Source: Burkholderiales bacterium UBA4657 (GTDB lineage: Bacteria > Pseudomonadota > Gammaproteobacteria > Burkholderiales > Burkholderiaceae_E). From it: a stretch of DNA of 64,000 nucleotides. The notes below the pieces were generated by a model. The model had not been told where the DNA came from. It saw only the letters and a program-made list of their open reading frames with translations, and made no database searches. The translations under genes and the position numbers were made by a program. Position 1 is the stretch's first letter. The number at the start of each line of letters is the position of its first letter. Shown here piece after piece: positions 25,837 to 34,816 of this stretch. Location of the stretch: positions 1 through 64,000 of the forward strand of contig DHLX01000026.1 of assembly GCA_002405475.1 (NCBI GenBank). The letters are read 5' to 3'.

Positions 25837-28692
25837 TTAAACAGTGATTGCCGTTTTGAGTTTGGTGAATGCAGCATCGAGCAGAGCCTTCTGTTGCTCG
25901 TTATGCTTGGCGTAATAGCCGACTGCGGGCGAAGCCGAGGCCGGACGCCCTGCGTAACCCAGCTTCTGCCCATCACTCATGTTCTCAAGCAGGTTGTGCT
26001 GGATCTGGAACCAGTAGCCCTGGTTCTGTGGTTCGTCCTGGCACCACACCACCTCATTTACGTTCGGATATTTTTTAAGTTCACTCGCGAACGCTTTATG
26101 CGGGAAGGGATAGAGTTGCTCGACACGAATGATTGCCACGTCATCAGATTTACGTTCACGCCGGGCGGCAATCAGGTCGTAATACACCTTACCGGAACAG
26201 GCAATGACACGTTTTACTTTATTGGCGTCAATGCTGTTGTCAGTCTCGCCAATAATGGTTTCAAATGAACCCTTGGCCAGTTCATTCAGGGAAGACACCG
26301 CCTCTTTGTGCCGCAGCAAGGACTTCGGGGTCAGAATGATCAGCGGCTTGCGGAACAGGCGAATCATTTGACGGCGCAGCAAATGGAAAATCTGCGCTGG
26401 CGTAGTCGGCTGACACACCTGCATATTATTGTCGGCACACAACTGCAAGAAACGCTCGGGTCGGGCTGAACTATGTTCCGGGCCTTGACCTTCGTAGCCA
26501 TGTGGCAGCATCAGGGTAATGCCGGCAATACGTCCCCATTTCACTTCACCGGAGGAAATGAACTGGTCAATCACCACTTGCGCACCATTGACGAAATCGC
26601 CAAACTGGGCTTCCCAAATGACCAGCGTATTGGGCTCAGCGGTTGAATAACCATACTCAAAACCCAGCACTGCTTCTTCCGACAACACCGAGTCAATCAC
26701 CAAAAACGGCGCCTGGTTATCAGTCACGTTCTCGAGCGGCACATAGCTGCCCGAGTCCCATTTTTCACGATTCTGGTCATGCAACACTGCATGGCGATGC
26801 GTGAAAGTACCGCGCCCGCAGTCCTGACCCGTAATGCGCACACCGTAACCGCTGGCAACGAGTGAAGCAAAAGCCAGATGCTCACCCATACCCCAATCCA
26901 GGGCCTGTTTGCCGTCAATCATGTTACGGCGGTCGTTGACCACCTTTTCTACTAGAGGATGCAGTTTGAATTTTTCAGGAATAGTCGTAATACGTTGACC
27001 CAGACGCTTGAGCTCGGCCAACGGCACACCCGTGTCGGCAGCATCGGTCCATTTACGGTTCAGGAACGGCATCCAGTCAACGGCATACTGGCGTTTGTAA
27101 TTCGACAATACCGGATCATGGGTATGACGTCCTTCGTCCATGGCAGTACGGTAATTGGCTGTGAACGTATCGACATCAGATTCGGCAATTACATTTTGCG
27201 CAATCAGCTTGTCAGCATAGAGCTTGCGCGTGCCGGGATGTTGACCGATTTTTTTATACATCAAGGGTTGGGTCACTGCTGGTGTATCCTGTTCATTGTG
27301 ACCCAGCTTACGGAAGCAGATAATGTCAATCACGATATCGCGGTTGAATTCCTGGCGATAATCGACGGCAATTTGCGTTGCCAATACGACCGCTTCGGGG
27401 TCATCGCCATTGACATGCAAGACCGGTGCTTCAATCATCTTGACCACGTCAGAACAATAGATAGTCGAGCGCGAATCGCGCGGGTCGGATGTGGTAAAAC
27501 CAATCTGGTTATTAATGACGATATGAATGGTGCCGCCAGTACGGTAGCCGCGGGTCTGCGCCAGATTCAGGGTTTCCATCACCACACCCTGGCCGGCAAA
27601 CGCGGCATCGCCATGCACCAGTACCGGAATGACCTGGTCACCCTCTTTGTCACCGCGACGATCCTGACGGGCACGTACCGAACCCTCGACGACTGGATTC
27701 ACGATTTCAAGGTGCGAGGGGTTAAAGGCCAGCGATAAGTGCAACGGGCCACCGGCTGTAGTCACATCGCTTGAGAAACCCATATGGTATTTGACATCGC
27801 CGGCAGGCAGATCGTCAGCATGCTTGCCCTCAAACTCGGCAAACAGGTCGGCGGGCATTTTGCCTAGTACATTGACTAGCATGTTCAGTCGGCCACGGTG
27901 CGCCATGCCAATAATGATTTCCTGTACCCCTTTGCCACCGGCACGCTGGATCAATTCATCCATGGCAACGATGAAGCTTTCTCCGCCCTCCAGCGAGAAC
28001 CGTTTTTGTCCAACGTATTTGGTGTGCAGATAGCGCTCCAGCCCCTCGGCCGCTGTCAGGCGCTCAAGCACTCGCTTTTTCTGATCGGTGCTCAGACTAG
28101 GCTTGGAACGGATCGACTCGAGCCGCTCCTGCAGCCAGCGCTTTTGTGCCGGATCGCTGATATACATGAATTCGGCGCCCAAGGTGCCGCAATAGGTATC
28201 GCGCAAAGCCTGGACAATTTCACGCAAAGTCATGTGATCCGCTTTGGTGAAGTAGGTATTGGTAGCACTGAAAGTCTGATCCATATCAGCTTCAGTGAAG
28301 TCGTAAAACCCGGGCTCGAGTTCAGGAATGTGCGGCCGTTCCTGGCGCTTGAGCGGGTCGAGATCGGCCCACTGCGACCCCAGGAAGCGATAAGCCGCAA
28401 TCAATGACTGTACATGCACCTGTTTACGCGCCACACTAAGATCGCTGCTGGCGACGCGCGGCAAAAAGGCGTTGGCTTTGGCTCGCTGGGCAAAAGACTC
28501 TACCACCGGAGCATGGGCAATATCACGCTCATCAGTACCCTTGGGGGTCGGGACGTTTTGCAGTTTGTCGAAGTAGGAACGCCAGTTGTCGGGTACCGAC
28601 GCCGGGTTGTTGAGGTACTGCTCGTAGAGTTCTTCTACGTAGGGGGCGTTGCCGCCGAACAGATAAGAGTTCTGCTGGAAGAGCTGCATCAT
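25837..28692 (-). CDS. odhA: 2-oxoglutarate dehydrogenase E1 component
   Basis: Thiamine-diphosphate decarboxylase of the TCA cycle, 951 residues, the usual SucA length. Visible are the N-terminal E2-binding start MMQLFQQNSYLFGGNA, the conserved GMAHRGRLNMLVNVLGK, GDAAFAGQGVVMETLNL, IGFTTSDPRDSRST, and CRKLGHNEQDTP-like FRKLGHNEQDTPAVTQP. The ribosome site AAAGGTG lies about 8-10 bases before the ATG and may be part of a structured leader (28693-28780). It is the first gene of odhA-odhB-lpd-zapE. Also known as sucA. Confidence 0.98.
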   Translation of the reverse strand: MMQLFQQNSYLFGGNAPYVEELYEQYLNNPASVPDNWRSYFDKLQNVPTPKGTDERDIAHAPVVESFAQRAKANAFLPRVASSDLSVARKQVHVQSLIAAYRFLGSQWADLDPLKRQERPHIPELEPGFYDFTEADMDQTFSATNTYFTKADHMTLREIVQALRDTYCGTLGAEFMYISDPAQKRWLQERLESIRSKPSLSTDQKKRVLERLTAAEGLERYLHTKYVGQKRFSLEGGESFIVAMDELIQRAGGKGVQEIIIGMAHRGRLNMLVNVLGKMPADLFAEFEGKHADDLPAGDVKYHMGFSSDVTTAGGPLHLSLAFNPSHLEIVNPVVEGSVRARQDRRGDKEGDQVIPVLVHGDAAFAGQGVVMETLNLAQTRGYRTGGTIHIVINNQIGFTTSDPRDSRSTIYCSDVVKMIEAPVLHVNGDDPEAVVLATQIAVDYRQEFNRDIVIDIICFRKLGHNEQDTPAVTQPLMYKKIGQHPGTRKLYADKLIAQNVIAESDVDTFTANYRTAMDEGRHTHDPVLSNYKRQYAVDWMPFLNRKWTDAADTGVPLAELKRLGQRITTIPEKFKLHPLVEKVVNDRRNMIDGKQALDWGMGEHLAFASLVASGYGVRITGQDCGRGTFTHRHAVLHDQNREKWDSGSYVPLENVTDNQAPFLVIDSVLSEEAVLGFEYGYSTAEPNTLVIWEAQFGDFVNGAQVVIDQFISSGEVKWGRIAGITLMLPHGYEGQGPEHSSARPERFLQLCADNNMQVCQPTTPAQIFHLLRRQMIRLFRKPLIILTPKSLLRHKEAVSSLNELAKGSFETIIGETDNSIDANKVKRVIACSGKVYYDLIAARRERKSDDVAIIRVEQLYPFPHKAFASELKKYPNVNEVVWCQDEPQNQGYWFQIQHNLLENMSDGQKLGYAGRPASASPAVGYYAKHNEQQKALLDAAFTKLKTAITV

Positions 28693-28780
28693 GCTGCTTC
28701 ACCTTTCACTCGAGTTTCTCGGGAACGATGCGGGCAGGATCATGCGACCCCGCCCTTCACTTTCCGGCCAGGCCGGTCAA
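28693..28780 (-). ncRNA. Candidate sucA leader RNA (cis-regulatory, possible riboswitch)
   Basis: The minus-strand leader of odhA can form three consecutive hairpins: CCGGC-CTG-GCCGG (28764-28776), a larger GGGCGGG...CCTGCCC stem (28732-28755), and CGAG-AAA-CTCG (28711-28721), which lies right beside the AAAGGTG ribosome site at about 28700-28707. A conserved cis-regulatory structure called the sucA RNA motif is known directly upstream of sucA in Burkholderiales, overlapping the ribosome site. Position, size and lineage agree. A TACAAT box at 28796-28801 would give a leader of about this length. The assignment was made without a covariance-model search. Confidence 0.55.
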
Positions 28781-28961
28781 TGAATCGCTATCTAAATTGT
28801 AAATAATCAACTACGTTTCAATCATAACACGGCAGCCAAGGGCGGTCACGAATAAATTACAGCATAAATCAACCGTTTTATTTTCGCTCAGTTGTGACTT
28901 TTTTCGCTCAAAGTCTTGGGTAGGTAAGCCGAATAACAGTAAGCCCCATAAGGAGTTGCTG

Positions 28962-30086
28962 GTGACTGTCAATAACTCGGATATGTTTAATGTATTGCAT
29001 GATCGGATCCTGATCATCAATCGCGCTGGCAAAGTAGTTTATGCCAATGCCAGCGCCAGAGCCGATTTTAGTGGCGAGTTATCAGCCCTGCTTAACTTGC
29101 CCATGCTGCGCGATGCTATCAATAGAATTACTGTCCAGGGGTTGCGAGATGTTATCGACCTGAAACTCAGTCCTGACCCGTCTCAACCTGACAAAATTAC
29201 CCAGGTCAGTGTGGTTTTGGCGCCTAATGGTCAGGATGCGGTCATGGTTGCGCACCCCACCGATGATGAAGCTCGTGACACCAGGGTCAGCGCGTTAACA
29301 GTAGCGGAATTGTTCAAACAGCATTTGCTCAAGGATTTACGTGAATTTTCATCAGCTGCCGCTGATCTGACGAAGAATGAAGCGGCCTCATCAGGGCAAA
29401 CCCGCGAATTGGCCATGAAACTGGTGGTTCAGGTCGAAAAGGTGCTGGATATGATCGCAGTATTTGGTCAGGACGCACTGGTCGGGGAGGAAAGAATATT
29501 ACCCTCTGAACTGATGCATGAGATATGCCATGAACTGGCACCCTCCGCTAACCAAGCAGGTATGAAAATTAGCCAGAAAGGTTTTGAAACCAAGTTGCCT
29601 CCGGTCTACGGCAGTCGCAAATGGATAAAACGCGCCTTCCGGGAAATACTGGAGAATGCGATTGTCTACGGCTCGGAACAAAAAAATGCGGTCAAACCGG
29701 GACTGATCGAGATCGAGGCCCATCAGAACGGCGCCTTCCTGATGCTGCATTTTCGCAACTGGGGCACCGCAGCAGCACCGGTTTGGCAGCAAGGCACAAA
29801 TATGATTTTTGGCGGTAATAGCGCAAAAAAAACCGTCAATGGCAAGGGGCTGCGAATTGGTTTGCCATTGGCTCAGAGAATTGTAGAACTGCATGGCGGA
29901 ACGCTACGCATCAGATCAGACAATGACGGGCTGACTGAAGTGACTCTGCAAGTACCTACCGGAGCGCCCTTCCGCAATCATCAGCAACTTGATATGGCGC
30001 AGGCGCAACGCTATGCCGAAGATCTGGCACGTCTCATGGCTGGACGTAAACGGAAAAATACCACCAGCCCTGCGTCTGCCGGTTAA
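28962..30086 (+). CDS. Atypical sensor protein with PAS-like and HATPase domains, no standard H-box
   Basis: A 374-residue soluble protein. The first 100 residues resemble a PAS domain (ILIINRAGKVVYANASARADF). The C-terminal GHKL ATPase has the N-box REILENAIVYG and KGLRIGLPLAQRIVELHGG. The intervening helices lack SHELRTPL; a lone His121 in FKQHLLKDLREF could be the phosphoacceptor, or the protein may not autophosphorylate. The GTG at 28962 is chosen because AAGGAG lies 6 bases before it. It is followed 10 bases later by a receiver gene and is probably cotranscribed with it. Confidence 0.75.
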   Translation: MTVNNSDMFNVLHDRILIINRAGKVVYANASARADFSGELSALLNLPMLRDAINRITVQGLRDVIDLKLSPDPSQPDKITQVSVVLAPNGQDAVMVAHPTDDEARDTRVSALTVAELFKQHLLKDLREFSSAAADLTKNEAASSGQTRELAMKLVVQVEKVLDMIAVFGQDALVGEERILPSELMHEICHELAPSANQAGMKISQKGFETKLPPVYGSRKWIKRAFREILENAIVYGSEQKNAVKPGLIEIEAHQNGAFLMLHFRNWGTAAAPVWQQGTNMIFGGNSAKKTVNGKGLRIGLPLAQRIVELHGGTLRIRSDNDGLTEVTLQVPTGAPFRNHQQLDMAQAQRYAEDLARLMAGRKRKNTTSPASAG

Positions 30087-30096
30087 AGGAGATTCA

Positions 30097-30483
30097 ATGA
30101 ACCATCTGCTCATCGTCGAAGATCAACCCGATATCCGAAAGCTGATTTCAATGACACTTGAGTTCAGTGACTTTGAAGTGCATGAAGCAGAAGATGGTAC
30201 GACCGGGCTGCAACTGGTAGAACGCATCCGTCCAGTAGTTGTGCTGCTGGACATCATGATGCCGGGTGAGCTGGATGGCATCCAGGTGTGTGAGCGTATT
30301 AAACAAAATCCACACACTTCTCACACCAAGGTGGTCTTACTCACTGCGCGAGGCCAGAAAACAGATCTTGAAGCAGGGAAGAAGGCTGGTTGCGATGCCT
30401 ATCTGGTGAAACCATTTTCACCGCTACAGCTGATTGACACGATAGAACAATTACTGCCTGGCTCTGATGATTTACGCAATTAA
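30097..30483 (+). CDS. Single-domain response regulator (CheY-like)
   Basis: A 128-residue receiver without an output domain. HLLIVEDQPDIRKLI holds the acidic pair, the phosphoacceptor is Asp52 in VLLDIMMPG, VVLLTARGQ carries the Thr, and YLVKPFSP the Lys. AAAGGAG lies about 7 bases before the ATG at 30097. It sits between two sensor genes and may pass phosphate between them or act by protein contact. Confidence 0.9.
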   Translation: MNHLLIVEDQPDIRKLISMTLEFSDFEVHEAEDGTTGLQLVERIRPVVVLLDIMMPGELDGIQVCERIKQNPHTSHTKVVLLTARGQKTDLEAGKKAGCDAYLVKPFSPLQLIDTIEQLLPGSDDLRN

Positions 30484-30494
30484 GGACATATCTT

Positions 30495-30539
30495 ATGGCG
30501 TTACCTAATATGGTTCAGGCCGTACGTAAAAAAGATTGA
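30495..30539 (+). CDS. Possible 14-residue upstream ORF before the LOV-like kinase
   Basis: ATG at 30495 opens a 14-codon frame (MALPNMVQAVRKKD) with AAGGA about 8 bases upstream, better than any ribosome site directly before the kinase ATG. Its TGA (30537-30539) ends 8 bases before that ATG, so ribosomes ending here could restart on the kinase. Whether it is translated, or matters as a peptide, cannot be told from sequence. Confidence 0.3.
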   Translation: MALPNMVQAVRKKD

Positions 30540-30547
30540 AGCTGGCT

Positions 30548-33169
30548 ATGAAAAAAATCCGCCTGCAAGTACCGAAAACGCCTGGACTGTATGCCCAGGT
30601 AACGATCTTGCTGACCTTAATACTATTGCTGGGCGCACTGGTCTCAACCAGCTATTCGCAATACCGTCTACAGCAAAAAAATCAGCTGGCAACCCAGGCA
30701 CGGGTTGCAGCCCTGGCTGATGGCTTAGCTGCCAGCCTCAAGGAACCACTACTGCTCAATGATACTGGCCGACAAAAGCAGGTCCTGTCGCATTTTACGA
30801 GAATACCCGGTGTCATAAGTACCGAAATTGTTGATCTGAACGGGAACAGTCTGTTTCAGACATTCTCTGAGAATACAGGGCTAACCAGTACGCTTGATCA
30901 GCGCAGGACATTCACCGTACCCGACAGCCTGAAACCAAGCCTGTCACGGCTTGATAGAGTACGGAAAATAGAAGCCTGGCACCCGGTTATGGATCGAACC
31001 GCCGTAGGCTGGGTACGTGTTGAGTTCTCGTTAGTAGAAGAAAGTCTGTCCACTCAGGGCTTATGGGTCGATTCGATGCTGGGAAGCCTGGGAATCACCG
31101 TCATCACACTCGCCATACTCCTGCTTTTTCTCAAACGATCACTGGATCCTATCCATCGTGCCGCCCTGTTTGCCAAACAACTGGCGACTTCAGCGGGCGC
31201 GACCTTCGAAGTCAAAGGTACTTCCAAGGAAGTTGAAGCACTGGAACAGGCACTGAATTTTGCCTCGCTCAAACTCAAGTCCCAGTATGACACCTTGACC
31301 CGGCGCGATGCAGAAATGCGCGCAGTGCTGGAAACTGCAGCAGATGCAGTGATTGGGCTGGATGAATCCGGTTGTGTGCGGCTATTCAACCCCGCCGCCA
31401 CCAGTATGTTCGGCCCCGGTGCTGATCAGATCGAGGGTCGACAGGTCTCAGAAATCATTCCTTGCCTGAATACCAATGAACTCAGGCAGCTCATGTCCCA
31501 GGCGGTTAATGTTGGCAATAGTGTCTATCGTGTTACCCGTCTCAGCACTAACGGCCTGCGAAATGGTGATGTCGAATTCCCGATAGAAATTGCCCTTGCT
31601 GAAGTAGCCACTTCTTCCAATCTGCGCTATACATTGCTGGTGCGCGACGTGACCGAACAGCGCATGGCGAATGAACACTTGCAAATCTATGTACGCGCAC
31701 TAGAGTGCAGCAGTCACGGCGCCGTCATTTGTGACGCGCGTTTGCCCGGTGCCCCGATGGTATGGGTCAATTCGGCTTTCATGCAGATTACCGGCTATGA
31801 CCTGGATGAATTGACCGGGCGTAATTGTTCATTTCTGCAGGCTCATGAGCGTGGTCAACCAGAAGTACAGCAACTGAAACAGGCCATTGCGACGGGACAA
31901 GGCGTCTCAGTCGTCATCAGAAATTATCGTAAAAATGGCGAGCTGTTCTGGAACCAGCTGTCTATTGCCCCGGTGGCCGATGAAAATGGTTCAATCACTC
32001 ATTTTGTCGGCGCCGTTAGTGACATTACGCAACGCATTCTGGCTGAACGCGCCATTGAGCAACGTAAAGAGCAGCTTGATCTGATTCTGAGACTCAGCCC
32101 CGATGGTTTTGTCATGTTCGACCGTGATGACCGGTTTGTTTATGCCAATACTTCATTTATTCAAATGACCGGCATACCCGCCGAACGATTCCATGCTGAT
32201 CTGAATCCGGAAATACTGGAAAGTCTGCTTCAATCCAGAGTCGATCCCAAAGTTCCCTGGGATCCGCTCTGGCGCGAATCTGCGGTCGAGGAAGAACGTT
32301 TACGTGAAATCACCCTGATCTGGCCGGAACGTCGTATTCTGGCTTTCGATGTACGTCGCGGCGATTCCAGTGGTGACCGGGTGCTATTCATGCGCGATGT
32401 AACCAGGGAAAGCGAAGTCGATCGCATGAAGAGCGAATTTTTATCAACCGCCGCGCATGAATTGCGTACACCACTGGTCAGCATTTTGGGCTTTGCCGAA
32501 CTGTTGCTGCATCGTCATTATTCACCTGAAAAAAGCAAAATGATGATAGAGACAATACATAAACAATCCGGTCTCATCGTCAATCTGATCAATGAATTAC
32601 TCGATCTGGCCCGCATCGAGGCGCGCCAGGGTAAAGATTTTCGTATCGAGAATCAGGCGCTACAACCGATCATCGGTGATGCCGTGAATTCACTTGTGAT
32701 CCCCGGTGATGGGCGCAAGGTCAGTCTGAAACTGCCAGCCGAGCCGGTTTATGCCGTGGTCGATGCTGAAAAATTCCGTCAGTCTCTGATGAACGTCCTG
32801 TCAAATGCCTACAAATATTCGCCCAATGGAGGAAAAATCAGCCTCAGCATGCAACTCGCGCACCGGCGTGGCTTGGACATGGTAGGTATACAAGTGAGCG
32901 ACCAGGGTATAGGCATGAGCCCGGAGCAACAGTCGCGTGCCTTTGAAAGATTTTTCAGAGCTGACCCGTCAGGGAATATTCCCGGGACGGGACTGGGTCT
33001 TTGCATAGTCAAGGAAATCATCGAACTACTCGGAGGCCATGTCGATTTGCAAAGCGAAAAAGACAAAGGCACCCAGGTGACCCTATGGTTGCCCATGCGC
33101 TCCGGCACTGAACGGATTCAGCAAACCAGCTCAGAATCGAGTACTGGCGCTCTAGGGGAATCAAACTGA
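30548..33169 (+). CDS. Membrane multi-PAS sensor histidine kinase with a LOV-like domain
   Basis: An 873-residue kinase. Transmembrane segments are at about 15-35 and 178-196, with a periplasmic loop between. After a linker come three PAS regions (about 258-375, 380-500, 505-620), then the H-box FLSTAAHELRTPL (His637) and a HATPase domain (NVLSNAYKYS, GTGLGLCIVKEII). The middle PAS has GRNCSFLQ with Cys427 where LOV photoreceptors form the flavin adduct, plus NYRKNGELFWN. The usual Arg after the Cys is Ser, and the late-strand Gln is Val (FVGAVSDIT). Blue-light sensing is therefore plausible but unproven. A TTG start 4 codons upstream is possible. Confidence 0.88.
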   Translation: MKKIRLQVPKTPGLYAQVTILLTLILLLGALVSTSYSQYRLQQKNQLATQARVAALADGLAASLKEPLLLNDTGRQKQVLSHFTRIPGVISTEIVDLNGNSLFQTFSENTGLTSTLDQRRTFTVPDSLKPSLSRLDRVRKIEAWHPVMDRTAVGWVRVEFSLVEESLSTQGLWVDSMLGSLGITVITLAILLLFLKRSLDPIHRAALFAKQLATSAGATFEVKGTSKEVEALEQALNFASLKLKSQYDTLTRRDAEMRAVLETAADAVIGLDESGCVRLFNPAATSMFGPGADQIEGRQVSEIIPCLNTNELRQLMSQAVNVGNSVYRVTRLSTNGLRNGDVEFPIEIALAEVATSSNLRYTLLVRDVTEQRMANEHLQIYVRALECSSHGAVICDARLPGAPMVWVNSAFMQITGYDLDELTGRNCSFLQAHERGQPEVQQLKQAIATGQGVSVVIRNYRKNGELFWNQLSIAPVADENGSITHFVGAVSDITQRILAERAIEQRKEQLDLILRLSPDGFVMFDRDDRFVYANTSFIQMTGIPAERFHADLNPEILESLLQSRVDPKVPWDPLWRESAVEEERLREITLIWPERRILAFDVRRGDSSGDRVLFMRDVTRESEVDRMKSEFLSTAAHELRTPLVSILGFAELLLHRHYSPEKSKMMIETIHKQSGLIVNLINELLDLARIEARQGKDFRIENQALQPIIGDAVNSLVIPGDGRKVSLKLPAEPVYAVVDAEKFRQSLMNVLSNAYKYSPNGGKISLSMQLAHRRGLDMVGIQVSDQGIGMSPEQQSRAFERFFRADPSGNIPGTGLGLCIVKEIIELLGGHVDLQSEKDKGTQVTLWLPMRSGTERIQQTSSESSTGALGESN

Positions 33170-33191
33170 GGCACGGCGAAGCTGCCGTGCC
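33170..33191. terminator. GC-rich hairpin between the convergent kinase gene and gltA
   Basis: GGCACGGC (33170-33177), loop GAAGCT, GCCGTGCC (33184-33191): a perfect 8-bp GC-rich stem beginning at the stop codon of the kinase and ending 6 bases before the gltA stop. Its place between convergent genes fits a shared terminator, but there is no good U-tract on either side. Confidence 0.5.
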
Positions 33192-33197
33192 GCTTGC

Positions 33198-34517
33198 TTA
33201 ACGCAGGCTGATCGGCTTGACATCACGCCTTGGAGATCCGGTAAACAATTGTCGCGGGCGACCAATTTTGTATTCAGGATCAGCGATCATTTCATTGAGC
33301 TGCGCAATCCAGCCGACGGTACGCGCCAGTGCAAAAATGGCGGTAAACAGCGGTACCGGAATACCAATCGCTTTTTGCACAATACCGGAATAAAAATCAA
33401 CGTTCGGATAGAGCTTGCGTGAAACAAAATATTCGTCTTCGAGCGCGATTTTTTCCAGGGTCATGGCCAGTTTGAACAGCGGATCATCCTGCAAACCCAA
33501 TTCACCCAGGACTTCATGGCAGGTCTCGCGCATCAGCTTGGCGCGTGGGTCATGATTTTTATAGACGCGATGGCCAAAACCCATCAGACGCACATTGCTG
33601 TTCTTGTCTTTAACTTTGGTAATGAATTCACCAATTTTTTCGACACCACCCTGAGCCTGAATCTCGTTGAGCATGGTCAGGCAGGCCTCATTGGCACCAC
33701 CATGCGCCGGCCCCCACAAACAGGCGACACCGGCAGCTATCGCAGCAAACGGGTTGGTACCCGACGAAGCACACAATCGCACCGTCGAGGTTGAAGCATT
33801 TTGCTCATGGTCAGCGTGCAAAATGAAAATACGATCCATGGCGCGCGCCAGCACCTCATTGACCTTGTAATCTTCGCACGGGGTCGCAAACATCATGCGC
33901 ATGAAATTGCCGGAGTAGCTGAGGTCGTTTTTGGGATAAATAAACGGCTGACCCACGGTATATTTATACGCCATCGCAACCAGGGTAGGCATTTTGGCAA
34001 TCAGGCGAATCGCCGAAATTTCACGCTGCCTGGCATCGTGCAAATTCATCGAATCAGGATAAAACGCCGACATGGCACCGGCCAGACCGGTCATGACCGC
34101 CATGGGGTGGGCATCACGACGGAAACCGCGCAGAAAGAACTGCATCTGCTCATGCACCATGGTGTGGGTGGTAACGCGCTTGACGAAATCTGCCTTTTGC
34201 GCCGGGTTGGGCAGGTCGCCGTAAAGAATCAGATAGCAGGTTTCAAGATAATCGCACTGGGTCGCCAGCTGTTCTATCGGGTATCCGCGATACAACAATT
34301 CGCCTTTATCGCCATCAATATAAGTAATGCTGGAATTACACGAGGCAGTCGATAAAAAACCGGGGTCGTAGGTAAACTTGCCAGTGGCACCATAAAGCTT
34401 GCGAATATCAATAACGTCAGGGCCGATGCTGCCTTTGTATAAAGGCAAATCAATCGACGGAGTGCCATCAGTAAAATTGAGCGTAGCCTTGTGTTCCGAG
34501 GGGGTGGCGGTAGTCAT
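33198..34517 (-). CDS. gltA: Citrate synthase (type II)
   Basis: Condenses acetyl-CoA and oxaloacetate; entry step of the TCA cycle. The 439 residues align throughout with the hexameric gram-negative type: [17 protein letters not shown], catalytic [19 protein letters not shown] and [13 protein letters not shown], and RPRQLFTG near the end. AAGGAA precedes the ATG. It lies 18 bases after sdhE and is the last gene of the sdh operon. A second citrate-synthase-family gene (prpC) is at 42104. Confidence 0.98.
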   Translation of the reverse strand: MTTATPSEHKATLNFTDGTPSIDLPLYKGSIGPDVIDIRKLYGATGKFTYDPGFLSTASCNSSITYIDGDKGELLYRGYPIEQLATQCDYLETCYLILYGDLPNPAQKADFVKRVTTHTMVHEQMQFFLRGFRRDAHPMAVMTGLAGAMSAFYPDSMNLHDARQREISAIRLIAKMPTLVAMAYKYTVGQPFIYPKNDLSYSGNFMRMMFATPCEDYKVNEVLARAMDRIFILHADHEQNASTSTVRLCASSGTNPFAAIAAGVACLWGPAHGGANEACLTMLNEIQAQGGVEKIGEFITKVKDKNSNVRLMGFGHRVYKNHDPRAKLMRETCHEVLGELGLQDDPLFKLAMTLEKIALEDEYFVSRKLYPNVDFYSGIVQKAIGIPVPLFTAIFALARTVGWIAQLNEMIADPEYKIGRPRQLFTGSPRRDVKPISLR

Positions 34518-34535
34518 TTTTTTTCCTTGAAAAAA

Positions 34536-34814
34536 TTAAGCAGCTCGCATTTTTTCCAGAACGCGCAACACGTCCGGTTGGTGCAAGGTCTCTGATGGCT
34601 CTTTTCGAGCCAATAACAAATCGAGCAGATCGTTATCGGTCAACTCGAATAAAACGGTCAAGGCACCGACCTCAGCGTCAGACAAGTCCAACTCATGCCG
34701 ATCGAGAAATCGCGTCACGATCAGGTCGTTCTCGAGCAAGCCGCGGCGTGCACGCCAACGCAGGCGTGCACGGTTGTGCGGGTCAGACTGATGCGTGATA
34801 CTAGCGCTATCCAT
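34536..34814 (-). CDS. sdhE: FAD assembly factor SdhE
   Basis: A 92-residue protein of the SdhE/YgfY (SDH5) family, which promotes covalent flavinylation of SdhA. It has the signature RRGLLENDL (RGxxE) and the five-helix pattern with FELTDNDLLDLLL. It lies 2 bases after sdhB and before gltA, the usual betaproteobacterial place. Confidence 0.93.
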   Translation of the reverse strand: MDSASITHQSDPHNRARLRWRARRGLLENDLIVTRFLDRHELDLSDAEVGALTVLFELTDNDLLDLLLARKEPSETLHQPDVLRVLEKMRAA

Positions 34815-34816
34815 CT

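Noticed and set aside
34745..34775. Direct repeat of GGCGTGCACG in sdhE
   Set aside because: It lies in coding sequence for an Arg/Ala-rich segment and is short. Chance from codon use explains it.
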